The translations under genes and the position numbers were made by a program. Below, piece after piece: positions 18,701 to 25,878 of a stretch of DNA of 45,946 nt (positions within the stretch are counted from its first letter, which is position 1; each line of letters opens with the position of its first letter). The stretch lies in the NCBI GenBank assembly GCA_023481105.1, contig JAMCWK010000146.1, positions 4,751 to 50,696 of the forward strand, read 5' to 3'. This DNA comes from Acidobacteriota bacterium (GTDB taxonomy: Bacteria > Acidobacteriota > Terriglobia > Acidiferrales > UBA7541). Below the pieces are notes generated by a model. It had not been told where the DNA came from. It searched no databases and saw only the letters and a list, made by a program, of their open reading frames with translations.

Positions 18701-19729
18701 ATGCGTGCAGTCGTCGCCCGGCAGTATGGCCCACCGGAGGTTTTTGAGCTGCAAAACCTGCCCGACCCCCAGCTCAAGCCCGGCCAGGTGCTCATTCGCG
18801 TCAAGGCCGCCGGCATCAACTTCGCCGACATCCTTTCCCGCATGGGTTTATATGGCGGCGTCCCCAAGCCGCCCTTTGTGCCGGGGCTGGAGATTTCCGG
18901 TGTCATCGAAGATGTTGCGGACAATCTCCCGGCGCAGGCCGCCGGCTTGCGCAAGGGAATGCGCGTCGCGGCGCTCACCAAATTCAAAGGCTACGCCGAG
19001 CTTGTTGCCGTTCCCGCGTCGCAGGTCTTCCCCATCCCCGACCGCGTTTCCTTCGAGGACGCCGCGGCGATTCCCGTGAATTACCTGACCGCATACCATT
19101 CCATGTTTCAAATGGGCAATCTGCAGGCCGGCGACCGCATCCTGATTCACGCCGCCGCGGGAGGCGTGGGAGTGGCCGCCATTCAGCTCGCCAAAGCACG
19201 CAAGCTGGTCATCTTCGGCACGGCAGGTTCCGCAAAACAGGACTACCTGCGCAGCATCGGCGTGCACTATCCGATTGATTACACCAAGGAAGATTTTGTC
19301 GAGGTGGTTCGCCGCGCGGCTCCGGACGGCATCGAGCTGGCCTTTGACGCCGTGGGCGGCGACTACTTCAAGCGCAGCCAGCGCTGCCTCGGACCCGGCG
19401 GGCGGCTCGTTGTGTACGGTTTTTCCGCCGCGGTCGGCGCGGACGGCAAACGCAGCCTCTGGCGCATCGCCAAAGCACTGCTGCAAACGCGCCTCTATCA
19501 TCCACTGCCGATGATTGACCAGAACCTCGCGGTCATCGGCGTGCACCTCGGACGCATGCAGGGCCGCGAAGCGCTGATGAAAAAAGAAATGGATGAAATC
19601 CTGCGGATGTACGAGGCGGGAGAAGTGAAACCGGTTATCGGCAAGTCATTTCCGCTGGCGCAGGCGGCTGACGCGCATCGCTTCATCCACGCACGGCAGA
19701 ACATCGGCAAGGTTTTGCTGACCATCTAG
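18701..19729 (+). CDS. Zinc-free MDR family oxidoreductase (quinone oxidoreductase-like)
   Basis: A 342-residue cytosolic medium-chain dehydrogenase/reductase. The start is ATG 18701 with GGGAGG 4 bases upstream. The N-terminal GroES-like half has YGPPEVFEL, AAGINFADILSRMG and PFVPGLEISG. The Rossmann half has IHAAAGGVGVAAIQLAK (about 148-164) followed by VIFGTAGSAKQ and the GGRLVVYG segment. The Cys/His zinc ligands of alcohol dehydrogenases are absent, as in NADPH:quinone oxidoreductases and synaptic vesicle VAT-1-like members. It is divergent from the TldD-type operon, with about 107 bases between. Substrate cannot be fixed from sequence. Confidence 0.88.
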   Translation: MRAVVARQYGPPEVFELQNLPDPQLKPGQVLIRVKAAGINFADILSRMGLYGGVPKPPFVPGLEISGVIEDVADNLPAQAAGLRKGMRVAALTKFKGYAELVAVPASQVFPIPDRVSFEDAAAIPVNYLTAYHSMFQMGNLQAGDRILIHAAAGGVGVAAIQLAKARKLVIFGTAGSAKQDYLRSIGVHYPIDYTKEDFVEVVRRAAPDGIELAFDAVGGDYFKRSQRCLGPGGRLVVYGFSAAVGADGKRSLWRIAKALLQTRLYHPLPMIDQNLAVIGVHLGRMQGREALMKKEMDEILRMYEAGEVKPVIGKSFPLAQAADAHRFIHARQNIGKVLLTI

Positions 19730-19753
19730 CAGCGGGTCGCACTCGCCACAGTG

Positions 19754-20527
19754 CTACTGCGGCTTGGCAAAGGTGCTGGCTCCCATCTTCTCGTTGAATT
19801 TCACTTCCTTCACGGTGACATCGGAATACTGGCTGCCGTCGCGATAGGTGACCCAGTGGTGCGGAAATTTCACGCCGTCCACTTCCTTGAAATCGCTCCA
19901 GCGGCGCTCCTCTTCGAATGCGCCCTGCATGGACACGGCGCGGTATTTCGCACCCACCAGCAGCTTGGTCGTAGCGTCGAAATAAAGTTTCACTTTACCG
20001 GTGGGTCCGGTCCATTCCACCAGCAGAGTCTTCTGACCCGCAAACTCCTTTTCGCCGAAAAATTCCGCTTCCGCCGTTCCGGCAAATGCTTTCTTGTAAA
20101 TCCCGATCCCGGCACTCAAGTCAATCCCGCGCTGATATTCGCCGTTCAAGTCCGCGGGCAAATCGAATGTGCCTTGCTCCGAGGAAGCCCAGCCCGTTTT
20201 GCCGTCAAATCCCTGCGTAACGCTGCCCATCTGGAACGAAACGTCGAAGCGCGCTCGATCCGGGTAGGCCAGTTTGGACTTGGATTCCACCGTCAATGTG
20301 CCCATCGGCGAATTCACGTCGCCCGCGGAGGTAAAAGACAAAGTCTCAATTTTCTTCAGGGAATCCCCGCCAGTTGCCGCAGCGGCTTCCGCCAAAATTT
20401 CCGCGCCGCGCTTTTTCGCGTCCGGCGGCTCCTGCCCCTGCGCTCCCGCTGTCCGCACGCCGGCCAGCCCAAGAGTCCACACCATGGCAACACAAGCGAC
20501 CGCTGAAAGTATTTTTGCTTTTTTCAT
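19754..20527 (-). CDS. Periplasmic LolA/LolB-fold-like protein
   Basis: A 257-residue exported protein. The ATG at 20527 has AGGGAGG 9 bases upstream and begins MKKAKILSAV; the signal peptide is cleaved near AGAQ. The mature part alternates short beta strands (TLSFTSAGDVN, GTLTVESKSKLAYPDRARFDV, TQGFDGKTGWASS) and ends with a strand pattern (GKVKLYFDATTKLLVGAKY, RWSDFKEVDGVKFPHHW) typical of acidobacterial outer-membrane-lipoprotein-sorting-like proteins. No lipobox is present. A lipid or lipoprotein carrier role is possible but unproven. It is convergent with the oxidoreductase gene and divergent from the small gene at 20704. Confidence 0.7.
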   Translation of the reverse strand: MKKAKILSAVACVAMVWTLGLAGVRTAGAQGQEPPDAKKRGAEILAEAAAATGGDSLKKIETLSFTSAGDVNSPMGTLTVESKSKLAYPDRARFDVSFQMGSVTQGFDGKTGWASSEQGTFDLPADLNGEYQRGIDLSAGIGIYKKAFAGTAEAEFFGEKEFAGQKTLLVEWTGPTGKVKLYFDATTKLLVGAKYRAVSMQGAFEEERRWSDFKEVDGVKFPHHWVTYRDGSQYSDVTVKEVKFNEKMGASTFAKPQ

Positions 20528-20627
20528 GGATATCAACCTCCCTGCCGCAATCGCACTTCATTCCTACGTGCATTATCCTTGAAAAATGTCACCCTGGCTG
20601 CGTTTTCGCTCCGCTGCTCATCAACTC

Positions 20628-20658
20628 TTGAACTTTTCAACCCGTTTCTTGCTATGAT
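20628..20658 (+). promoter_or_regulatory. Candidate promoter of the small helical protein gene
   Basis: TTGAAC (20628-20633) and TATGAT (20653-20658) have a long 19-base spacer. The boxes are good and the spacing is at the upper limit. Confidence 0.4.
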
Positions 20659-20703
20659 GTCGCTCCTGAATCGTGGGGTTGTCGAACCGCCCCGGAGGCA
20701 CAC

Positions 20704-20958
20704 ATGGCGAAAAAGACGGGACTCACCAAGGCCGCCGAAGCCATTGGCGGGGCAATCGGCGCCGCCGAACGCACCGCCCGGGATGCGGGCAAGGCCGCTG
20801 AGAGCACTGCCCGCGATGCCGGCAAGGCCGCCGCGGAGGTTTCCAAGATGGCGAAAGCCGCCTCCCGCGACCTTCAGAAAAAGGCCAAAGCCCTCAGCAA
20901 AGATGTCCAGAAGACGCAGAAGAAACTGAGCAAGCTGCTGGCGAAGCTCCGCGGGTAA
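20704..20958 (+). CDS. Small Ala/Lys-rich helical protein (LEA- or histone H1-like)
   Basis: An 84-residue cationic protein, ATG 20704 with GGAGG 5 bases upstream. After MAKKTGLTKAAEAIGGAIG it contains two copies of TARDAGKAAxS/E and then a Lys-rich amphipathic segment (KKAKALSKDVQKTQKKL) ending KLRG. There is no signal peptide, Cys or Trp. The pattern resembles LEA-type desiccation repeats and bacterial histone H1-like tails. A DNA-compaction or stress role is only inferred. It may share transcription with the peroxiredoxin gene about 100 bases downstream. Confidence 0.7.
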   Translation: MAKKTGLTKAAEAIGGAIGAAERTARDAGKAAESTARDAGKAAAEVSKMAKAASRDLQKKAKALSKDVQKTQKKLSKLLAKLRG

Positions 20959-21064
20959 AGGTGTTTTCCCGCGAGGACCGGCGCTGCCTCCTTTCCGCGA
21001 ATCCTAATTTCTCGCGGCACATCCAATCCTTCACGCCTGTCATGCGTTGCGGAGGAAACTGTCT

Positions 21065-21682
21065 ATGAAGATGGTCCGGCTCCTGGTCTTACCGATGCTT
21101 CTCCTTGCAGGACTCTTGGTTGCTGCGGCGCCGATGCTTACGCAGCTTCCGGCGTCCAAGGGCGCGCCACAAGTGGGAGAGATTGCGCCTGACTTCACGC
21201 TTCCGGACACGGCCGGGAAACCCGTCAAGCTCTCAGCCTTGCTCGGCGACGCCGCAGCGGCGGCCAAACGCGCGGCGCGCACGTCGCCCGCGCTGCTGCT
21301 GGTCTTTTACCGCGGCTACTGGTGACCCTACTGCAACTCCGAGTTGCGGAGTTATCAGCAGAACCTGGACAAGTTCGCCGCGCGCGGCGTGTCTGTTGTG
21401 GCCGTGAGCGTGGATGCCGTGGACGTCACCCGCAAACACTGCGAAAAACAGGGCTTCACCTTCACGTTTCTTTCCGACGCGAAAGCCGAAGTCATCCGCC
21501 GCTATGACCTGCTGCACGCCGGCGGGTTCGGCGGAGCGGACATCGCCCGCCCCGCGGAATTTTTGCTGGACGCCAACGGCAAAGTCCTGTGGCTCAATCT
21601 AACGGAAGATTACAAGGTGCGCTCGAAGGCGGATGAGATTTTCAAGGTGATGGACGGGCTCGCAGCCAGCAGCAAGCCGTAG
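21065..21682 (+). CDS. Exported peroxiredoxin-like selenoprotein (UGA at 21323-21325 read as Sec)
   Basis: One thioredoxin-fold reading frame of 205 residues, interrupted only by an in-frame TGA at codon 87. ATG 21065 has GGAGG 9 bases upstream. An N-terminal hydrophobic segment (VRLLVLPMLLLAGLLVAAAP) signals export or membrane anchoring. Then come VGEIAPDFTLPDTAGKPVKL, LLVFYRGYW-U-PYCNSELR, GVSVVAVSVDAVDVTRKHCE, FTFLSDAKAEVIRRYDLL and PAEFLLDANGKVLWL, all in family order on both sides of the TGA. The TGA sits exactly where this AhpC/TSA-like family has its peroxidatic Cys in RGYWCPYC, giving a U-x-x-C motif with Cys90. A hairpin follows the TGA (listed separately). Function inferred: extracytoplasmic thiol/selenol peroxidase. 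A gene finder ignoring Sec would split or truncate it. Confidence 0.82.
21331..21361 (+). promoter_or_regulatory. Candidate bacterial SECIS hairpin after UGA
   Basis: Starting 6 bases after the UGA, AACTCC (21335-21340) pairs perfectly with GGAGTT (21348-21353) around loop GAGTTGC, which begins with G and contains GTT. CTGC (21331-21334) can extend the stem with GCAG (21358-21361) across a 4-base bulge. The position and loop fit bacterial SECIS elements, which lie within the coding region just after UGA. A competing hairpin (GCAACT/AGTTGC, loop CCG) is also possible. Confidence 0.6.
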
Positions 21683-21699
21683 CCCGCGAGTCCAAGCTG

Positions 21700-22467
21700 C
21701 TAGCGAATCTTCAACACAATCGCCGTCATGTCGTCGTGCGGCGGATCGTCGCCGGTGAAGGAGTCCACCTCCGCGAACAGGTGGTCGAGCAGCGCGTCGC
21801 AGTTCGAAGCTCCCTTCCGCTCGCAGACCTCCAGCACGCGTTCGTGGCCAAAATCGTCGCCGCGATGGTTGCGCGCTTCCAAAATGCCGTCCGTGCAGAA
21901 CAGCACCGCCTCGCCCGGCTCCAGTTGCAGCGAATACTCGTCATAGCGCGCCCCCGCAAACAGGCCCGAGGGCAATCCGCCTTCTCCTACTTCCCGGCAG
22001 CCGCACGGCGAAACCAGGATGGGCCGCGGCAGGGCTGCATTGGCGTAACTAAGCTTTCGCGTTTCCGGGTTGTACACCGCGTATTGCAGAGCGCAATACC
22101 GGCCCGGCACGATGCGCATGCGCAACCGCTCGTTCAGTACCTCCAGCACCATGGTCGGGGCAATATTGGATTTGTGGATTCCTCGCATTGTGCCCATGGC
22201 CAGCGCCGCGTACATCGCAGCGGCCAGGCCCTTTCCGACCACGTCCCCCAGGTACAGCCCCAGCCGGGAATCTTCCAGACGGAAATAATCGAGGAAGTCT
22301 CCGCCGACTTCCGTCATCGGGCGGAACCTGCTCACAATCTCCACCGGGTCCAGCTTCAGCGAATCCATGCACACCATGGCTTGCTGGATGCTCCGCGCTT
22401 CCTCGATTTCAAACGCGCGAAGCTGCTCGATTTGTTTCGAATGGTCGCCACTCGGGCGCACGCTCAT
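21700..22467 (-). CDS. SpoIIE/RsbU-type PP2C protein phosphatase
   Basis: A 255-residue cytosolic protein. ATG 22467 is preferred because GAGG lies 7 bases upstream; a longer frame begins at 22521. An N-terminal helix (HSKQIEQLRAFEIEEARSIQQAM) is followed by the PPM/SpoIIE fold: RFRPMTEVGGDFLDYF, LGLYLGDVVGKGLAAAMYAAL, LFCTDGILEARN and PPHDDMTAIVLKI, giving the metal-binding Asp residues. Such phosphatases act on anti-sigma-factor antagonists or STAS proteins in partner switching. No kinase or STAS partner lies next to it. There is no attached sensor domain. It is divergent from the PTP-like gene at 22702. Confidence 0.9.
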   Translation of the reverse strand: MSVRPSGDHSKQIEQLRAFEIEEARSIQQAMVCMDSLKLDPVEIVSRFRPMTEVGGDFLDYFRLEDSRLGLYLGDVVGKGLAAAMYAALAMGTMRGIHKSNIAPTMVLEVLNERLRMRIVPGRYCALQYAVYNPETRKLSYANAALPRPILVSPCGCREVGEGGLPSGLFAGARYDEYSLQLEPGEAVLFCTDGILEARNHRGDDFGHERVLEVCERKGASNCDALLDHLFAEVDSFTGDDPPHDDMTAIVLKIR

Positions 22468-22701
22468 TCTCATGCCTCGGGAGCATGGTGCGCAAATCGC
22501 GCTTGCTCCGCAGATGCCCACGATAACATGAACTCCGGCCGCTCACGCGCCTCGCGTGCCCTTGATGCACATTCCGCCTTACCCCGCCGAGCTTCTGCGG
22601 CGGCGCCGCCCGCTCACCCAGAGGGCTCCCTTTCGCGTGCATTCCGTTTGCGCTATCCTGACTCTCGGCCTCTACAGCTCGGGCAATTAAAGGAGCGCGC
22701 C

Positions 22702-23244
22702 ATGAAGAAACTTTCCGGCTTTGTCCTCTTTTTTTTGATGTGTGCCGCGCTTCCGCCCCTTGCTCTCGCGCAAGACAAGCAGGATTTTTCCAATATCAAA
22801 AATTTTCTGCGCATCAATGACAAAATCTGCACCGGCGGCCAGCCATCCCTCGAGGACCTCGCGCGCCTGAAAGCCGACGGCGTGAAGGCCGTCATCAATT
22901 TCCGGCTGGCTTCGGAGATGAACGTCGAGGAAGAATCCGCCAAGGCCAAAGAACTGGGCCTGCGCTATTTCCACATTCCCTTCGACAACGACCATCCCAA
23001 GGCGGACGCCGCTGATGAGTTCTTGAGAGTGATGTCTGACGCGGCGAATCGTCCGATCTTTATCCATTGCACGACCGCGAACCGCGTCGGCGCGTTCTGG
23101 ATGATTTACCGCGTTCTGAAGGACGGCTGGAAAGTGGAAGAGGCCGAAGAAGAAGCCAAGAAGGTCGGGCTGCGCAATGCCGCGACGCGCGACTTCGCCA
23201 TGGAATACATCCGCACGCACGAAAAAAAGCCCGTGCCGAAATAG
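22702..23244 (+). CDS. Exported protein-tyrosine-phosphatase-like protein (DUF442/BLH-like)
   Basis: A 180-residue protein. ATG 22702 has AAAGGAG 6 bases upstream, and a signal peptide ends near LALAQ (24). The body has the alpha/beta PTP-like layout: RINDKICTGGQPSLEDLARLK, VKAVINFR, then a P-loop IHCTTANRVGAFW with Cys123 and Arg128. The spacing is C-x4-R, not the C-x5-R of true tyrosine phosphatases, and matches the DUF442/beta-lactamase-hydrolase-like group, where a phosphatase or sulfur-transferase activity is debated. The location outside the cytoplasm is predicted. The C-terminus is Lys/Glu-rich. Confidence 0.82.
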   Translation: MKKLSGFVLFFLMCAALPPLALAQDKQDFSNIKNFLRINDKICTGGQPSLEDLARLKADGVKAVINFRLASEMNVEEESAKAKELGLRYFHIPFDNDHPKADAADEFLRVMSDAANRPIFIHCTTANRVGAFWMIYRVLKDGWKVEEAEEEAKKVGLRNAATRDFAMEYIRTHEKKPVPK

Positions 23245-23250
23245 CTGCGG

Positions 23251-23448
23251 TTACGCCGTGCGCTTCTGGTCCGCGACCATGACCCCCGCCTCGGCGTAGT
23301 CCGTCGCCGGCAGGTCGTGAAACGTCACGTGGACGTTTTCAATCTTAGCCTTGCCTTCTTCCACCAGCGCTTGCGTGACGCGTTGCGCAATCTTCCGCTT
23401 TTGCTCCGCGCTGCGTCCCGCCACCCAGGTAATCTGCACGCTTGGCAT
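23251..23448 (-). CDS. 4-oxalocrotonate tautomerase-like protein
   Basis: A 65-residue protein of the family's usual length. ATG 23448 is set by AGGAGG upstream and by the need for Pro as second residue (the catalytic Pro1 after Met removal). It reads MPSVQITWVAGRSAEQKRKI, with the Arg of GRSAEQK typical of the family, and then VHVTFHDLPATDYAEAGV. It is a cytosolic oligomeric tautomerase; the substrate is unknown. It is convergent with the PTP-like gene, 6 bases away. The longer open frame on this strand upstream is only the antisense of the zinc-ribbon gene. Confidence 0.85.
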   Translation of the reverse strand: MPSVQITWVAGRSAEQKRKIAQRVTQALVEEGKAKIENVHVTFHDLPATDYAEAGVMVADQKRTA

Positions 23449-23508
23449 TCCATCCTCCTGGCAAAACGCGGACATTCTACCGCAGCCGCGCCATCTGCGC
23501 GCCTGTGC

Positions 23509-23514
23509 TAGAAT
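23509..23514 (+). promoter_or_regulatory. Candidate extended -10 promoter close to the zinc-ribbon gene start
   Basis: TGCTAGAAT at 23506-23514 fits an extended -10 (TGn followed by TAGAAT). Transcription would start near 23521, only a few bases before ATG 23524, so the mRNA would be almost leaderless. No ribosome site is visible, which agrees. Confidence 0.4.
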
Positions 23515-23523
23515 GTCCGCTCC

Positions 23524-24291
23524 ATGCACCCCCATGTGAAGCATCTGGTGGAGCTGCAAGCCGTGGACATCCGGCTCAACGACGTCCGCGCGCGGTTGGC
23601 GGCCTTCCCCAAGCTGCTCGCGGAGGTCAATGGCCGCGTGGACGCCGCGCGCGTGCATCTTGCGCAAGCCAAGGACGCCCTTACTAAGAGCTTGAAGGAC
23701 CGCAAGACCTTCGAGATGGACGTGGACCAGTGGAAGGAAAAAGTCCGCAAATATAGGGACCAGACCGGCTCCGTCAAAACCAACGAAGCCTACAAGGCGC
23801 TGCTGCACGAAATCGAACTCGCGGAAAAGGAAATCGCCGCCGCGGAGGATCGCCTGCTCGAGCGCATGGTTGCCGGTGAAGAGTTTGTCCGCCAAGTGAA
23901 GGCCGAGGAAAAAGCGCTGGCCGAGATCGAAGCCGCCGCCAAAGTTGACCAGCAAACCATCTCCGCGCAATACGCCGCGGCGGAAAAAGAGCGCGTCGCA
24001 CTGGAAGCCGAACGCAAGCAAGCCGTTGTTGACGTCCCTGCGGATTTGCTGGACATGTACCAGAAGCTGGCCACGCGGCACGGCGGCGTCGCGCTCGCCG
24101 AAGTCAAGGAAGACGAGTCTTGCTCGATGTGCCGCGTGCGCGTCCGCCCGCACACCTATCAGTTGCTGCGCGACCCCAAGAATGAACAGATCTTCCACTG
24201 CGAAACGTGCACCCGTATCCTTTATTGCCCGCCTGAACCCGCGGCCCAGCCGCAGGCCGTGGCGCAATCCGCCGAGTCCAGTGAAACCTAG
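23524..24291 (+). CDS. Coiled-coil protein with C4 zinc ribbon (zf-RING_7 family)
   Basis: A 255-residue cytosolic protein. A long antiparallel coiled coil (about 1-190, rich in Ala, Glu and Lys) precedes a zinc ribbon with four Cys: CSMC and later HCETC, followed by a further Cys in LYCPP. This is the family of MSMEG_4306/Rv2229c and chlamydial CdsZ. In mycobacteria it sits directly beside an RNase HI gene, as here. Its biochemical role is not settled; a nucleic-acid or scaffold role is suggested by structure. The downstream RNase HI start overlaps its end by 11 bases, indicating an operon. Confidence 0.88.
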   Translation: MHPHVKHLVELQAVDIRLNDVRARLAAFPKLLAEVNGRVDAARVHLAQAKDALTKSLKDRKTFEMDVDQWKEKVRKYRDQTGSVKTNEAYKALLHEIELAEKEIAAAEDRLLERMVAGEEFVRQVKAEEKALAEIEAAAKVDQQTISAQYAAAEKERVALEAERKQAVVDVPADLLDMYQKLATRHGGVALAEVKEDESCSMCRVRVRPHTYQLLRDPKNEQIFHCETCTRILYCPPEPAAQPQAVAQSAESSET

Positions 24292-24964
24292 CGCTCGCAC
24301 CAAGCATGCCGTTCATCGCCCGCGCCTCTTCGGCGAACCCGAGCGCCCCGCGAACCTGCACACCGCGCAGATTGACGGCGCGGCGCGCGGCAATCCCGGC
24401 CCCGCGTCGTACGCCGTCATCATTCGCCGCCCCGACGGGTCGCTGCTGAAGGAAATCGGGAAATACATCGGCCGTGCCACGAACAACGTCGCCGAATACT
24501 ACGCGCTCATTGCGGCCCTGGATTTTGCGAGCGCACAAGGCATCGCGCATTTGCGCGTGCTCAGCGATTCTGAGCTGCTCGTGCGCCAGATGCAGGGCCT
24601 CTATAAGGTGAAGAACGCCGACCTGCGCCCGCTCTTCGAGCGCGCCAAAAAACTGACGGCCGGGCTCGCGTACTTCGCCATCGAACACGTCCGCCGCGAG
24701 CTGAATCGCGACGCCGACCGCCTGGCCAATGAAGCGCTCGACCGCACCAGCAGCCACAGCAGAATTCAGGGGATTGAGCGCTCCGGTGCGCCTGCTTCTT
24801 CCAGCGAGCCTCGAAAATCGACTCCCAAACCGCGCAGCGCGACACGCGCGGATGCCCTGCGCGTCCGCGCTCATTACAAAAGCGGCGCCTTCCATCCCGT
24901 CGAGCCGCTCGACCTCCCGGAAGGCGCCGAAGTCGACCTCACCGTTCTTCCCCACCGCACGTAG
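24281..24964 (+). CDS. rnhA: RNase HI with C-terminal DUF104-like domain
   Basis: A 227-residue protein from GTG 24281, overlapping the zinc-ribbon gene by 11 bases. The RNase H domain (about 27-153) has Asp32 (IDGAARGNPG), Glu72 (NNVAEYYAL), Asp96 (LSDSELLVRQMQG) and the NRDADRLANEAL segment supplying the fourth acid (Asp144 or Asp146), so cleavage of RNA in RNA-DNA hybrids is expected. It lacks the basic loop of E. coli RnhA, as in the mycobacterial/archaeal type. After a Ser/Pro/Lys linker, residues about 193-224 (RVRAHYKSGAFHPVEPLDLP then EGAEVDLTV) match DUF104, the AF2212/VapB-like antitoxin fold. That fusion is unusual. No separate start codon precedes the DUF104 part. Confidence 0.88.
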   Translation: MKPSARTKHAVHRPRLFGEPERPANLHTAQIDGAARGNPGPASYAVIIRRPDGSLLKEIGKYIGRATNNVAEYYALIAALDFASAQGIAHLRVLSDSELLVRQMQGLYKVKNADLRPLFERAKKLTAGLAYFAIEHVRRELNRDADRLANEALDRTSSHSRIQGIERSGAPASSSEPRKSTPKPRSATRADALRVRAHYKSGAFHPVEPLDLPEGAEVDLTVLPHRT

Positions 24965-24977
24965 CCGCGAATTAATC

Positions 24978-25016
24978 CCGCTGCATTTCTTAATGCGGCC
25001 TATTTTCTATTTTCCC
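24978..25016 (+). terminator. Possible weak terminator after RNase HI
   Basis: GCATT (24983-24987) pairs with AATGC (24992-24996) around TCTT, with partial extension by flanking C and G bases. A T-rich stretch follows. The stem is short. The two genes are convergent here, so it may serve either side. Confidence 0.35.
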
Positions 25017-25792
25017 TTTTCTATTTTCTGTTCTTGGATTTGCGCCAAAATCAGCTCTTCAACCTTCGCCCATAAATCCGGGTCCTGCTCCATTTTCACG
25101 TGCGCGTTGCGGAAGATTTTCTGGTACCAGCGCCCGTCAGAGAGGTCGATTTTCTTGCCGCGATATTTGAGGCGGTAGTTGCCCAAGATTTCCGTGCGGG
25201 TGGCGTCTTCCGCGCGCAACTGGCGCTCTCCGCGGATGAAAAAATAATCGTCGCGCTGGAAAAAGTTTGCGGCGCGGCGGACGTTCGACGGCACTTCCGC
25301 ATCGTCCACGCCCACGCTGTCAATCTGCACGGCCAGCAGCACCGGCACGCCCAGCGGCTTCAGTTCCTTGCACAGCTTGTTCACCGCCGCGCCGCCGAAG
25401 CTCTGCCCGAAGACAATCAGCCGCGCCGACGCGGCCTCGGCTTCGCTGAGTGTGCCGTCAGCGTCGCGGTCGAACGCTTTCTTCACTAGTTCCAGGGCAA
25501 TTTCCCGGCGATGGTTTTCTGCGGTTTCAATGTGCACGCCAGGCAGATTTTTCGCGCGCAGGCGCATCGCAAACTTGCGCACGCCGCGTTTTGGCTCATT
25601 CCATTTTTCCCACCCACCGAGAAAACCGATGACGAGCGTGTCGCCTTCGGGAATCGGCGTGGAAGTTGTGAAGTCAGAAAATTTCTGCGGGGATAACGCT
25701 GTCGGTCCCACCTTCGCCGCCGTGGACGCAAAAATCACCAGCAGCACGATCCAAAGCCAAAGCTTCGCCCGGAATTTCTTCAGCGAGGCCAT
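25007..25792 (-). CDS. Membrane-anchored alpha/beta-hydrolase-like protein with an EF-hand loop
   Basis: A 261-residue protein; ATG 25792 is preferred over TTG 25810, though neither has a clear ribosome site. A signal anchor (LWLWIVLLVIFASTAA, 11-26) is followed by a hydrolase-like core: DTLVIGFLGGWEKWN, then LIVFGQSFGGAAVNKL with a possible nucleophile Ser131, then VPVLLAVQIDSVGVDD. Between them lies DRDADGTLSEAE (108-119), a canonical 12-residue EF-hand calcium loop. The catalytic His is not obvious, so activity is uncertain. It could act outside the cytoplasm with calcium as structural ligand. It lies 86 bases downstream of mqnC on the same strand and may be cotranscribed. Confidence 0.65.
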   Translation of the reverse strand: MASLKKFRAKLWLWIVLLVIFASTAAKVGPTALSPQKFSDFTTSTPIPEGDTLVIGFLGGWEKWNEPKRGVRKFAMRLRAKNLPGVHIETAENHRREIALELVKKAFDRDADGTLSEAEAASARLIVFGQSFGGAAVNKLCKELKPLGVPVLLAVQIDSVGVDDAEVPSNVRRAANFFQRDDYFFIRGERQLRAEDATRTEILGNYRLKYRGKKIDLSDGRWYQKIFRNAHVKMEQDPDLWAKVEELILAQIQEQKIEKGK

Positions 25793-25878
25793 TTGCTTGG
25801 TAATACGCAAGGAGATGGAGGTTTGTTTCCGCGGCTTGGATCTTCAATTTCAGCGCCGGCCACCAGGCTGAAAGCGGA

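Noticed and set aside
21323-21325. TGA as a true stop, making a pseudogene
   Set aside because: The frame is otherwise intact, conserved on both sides, and the TGA coincides with the catalytic Cys position; Sec is the simpler reading, pending Sec machinery.
23449-24303. Upstream extension of the tautomerase frame to 350 codons
   Set aside because: The extension is antisense to the zinc-ribbon gene; the family needs Met-Pro at 23448 and a ribosome site is there.
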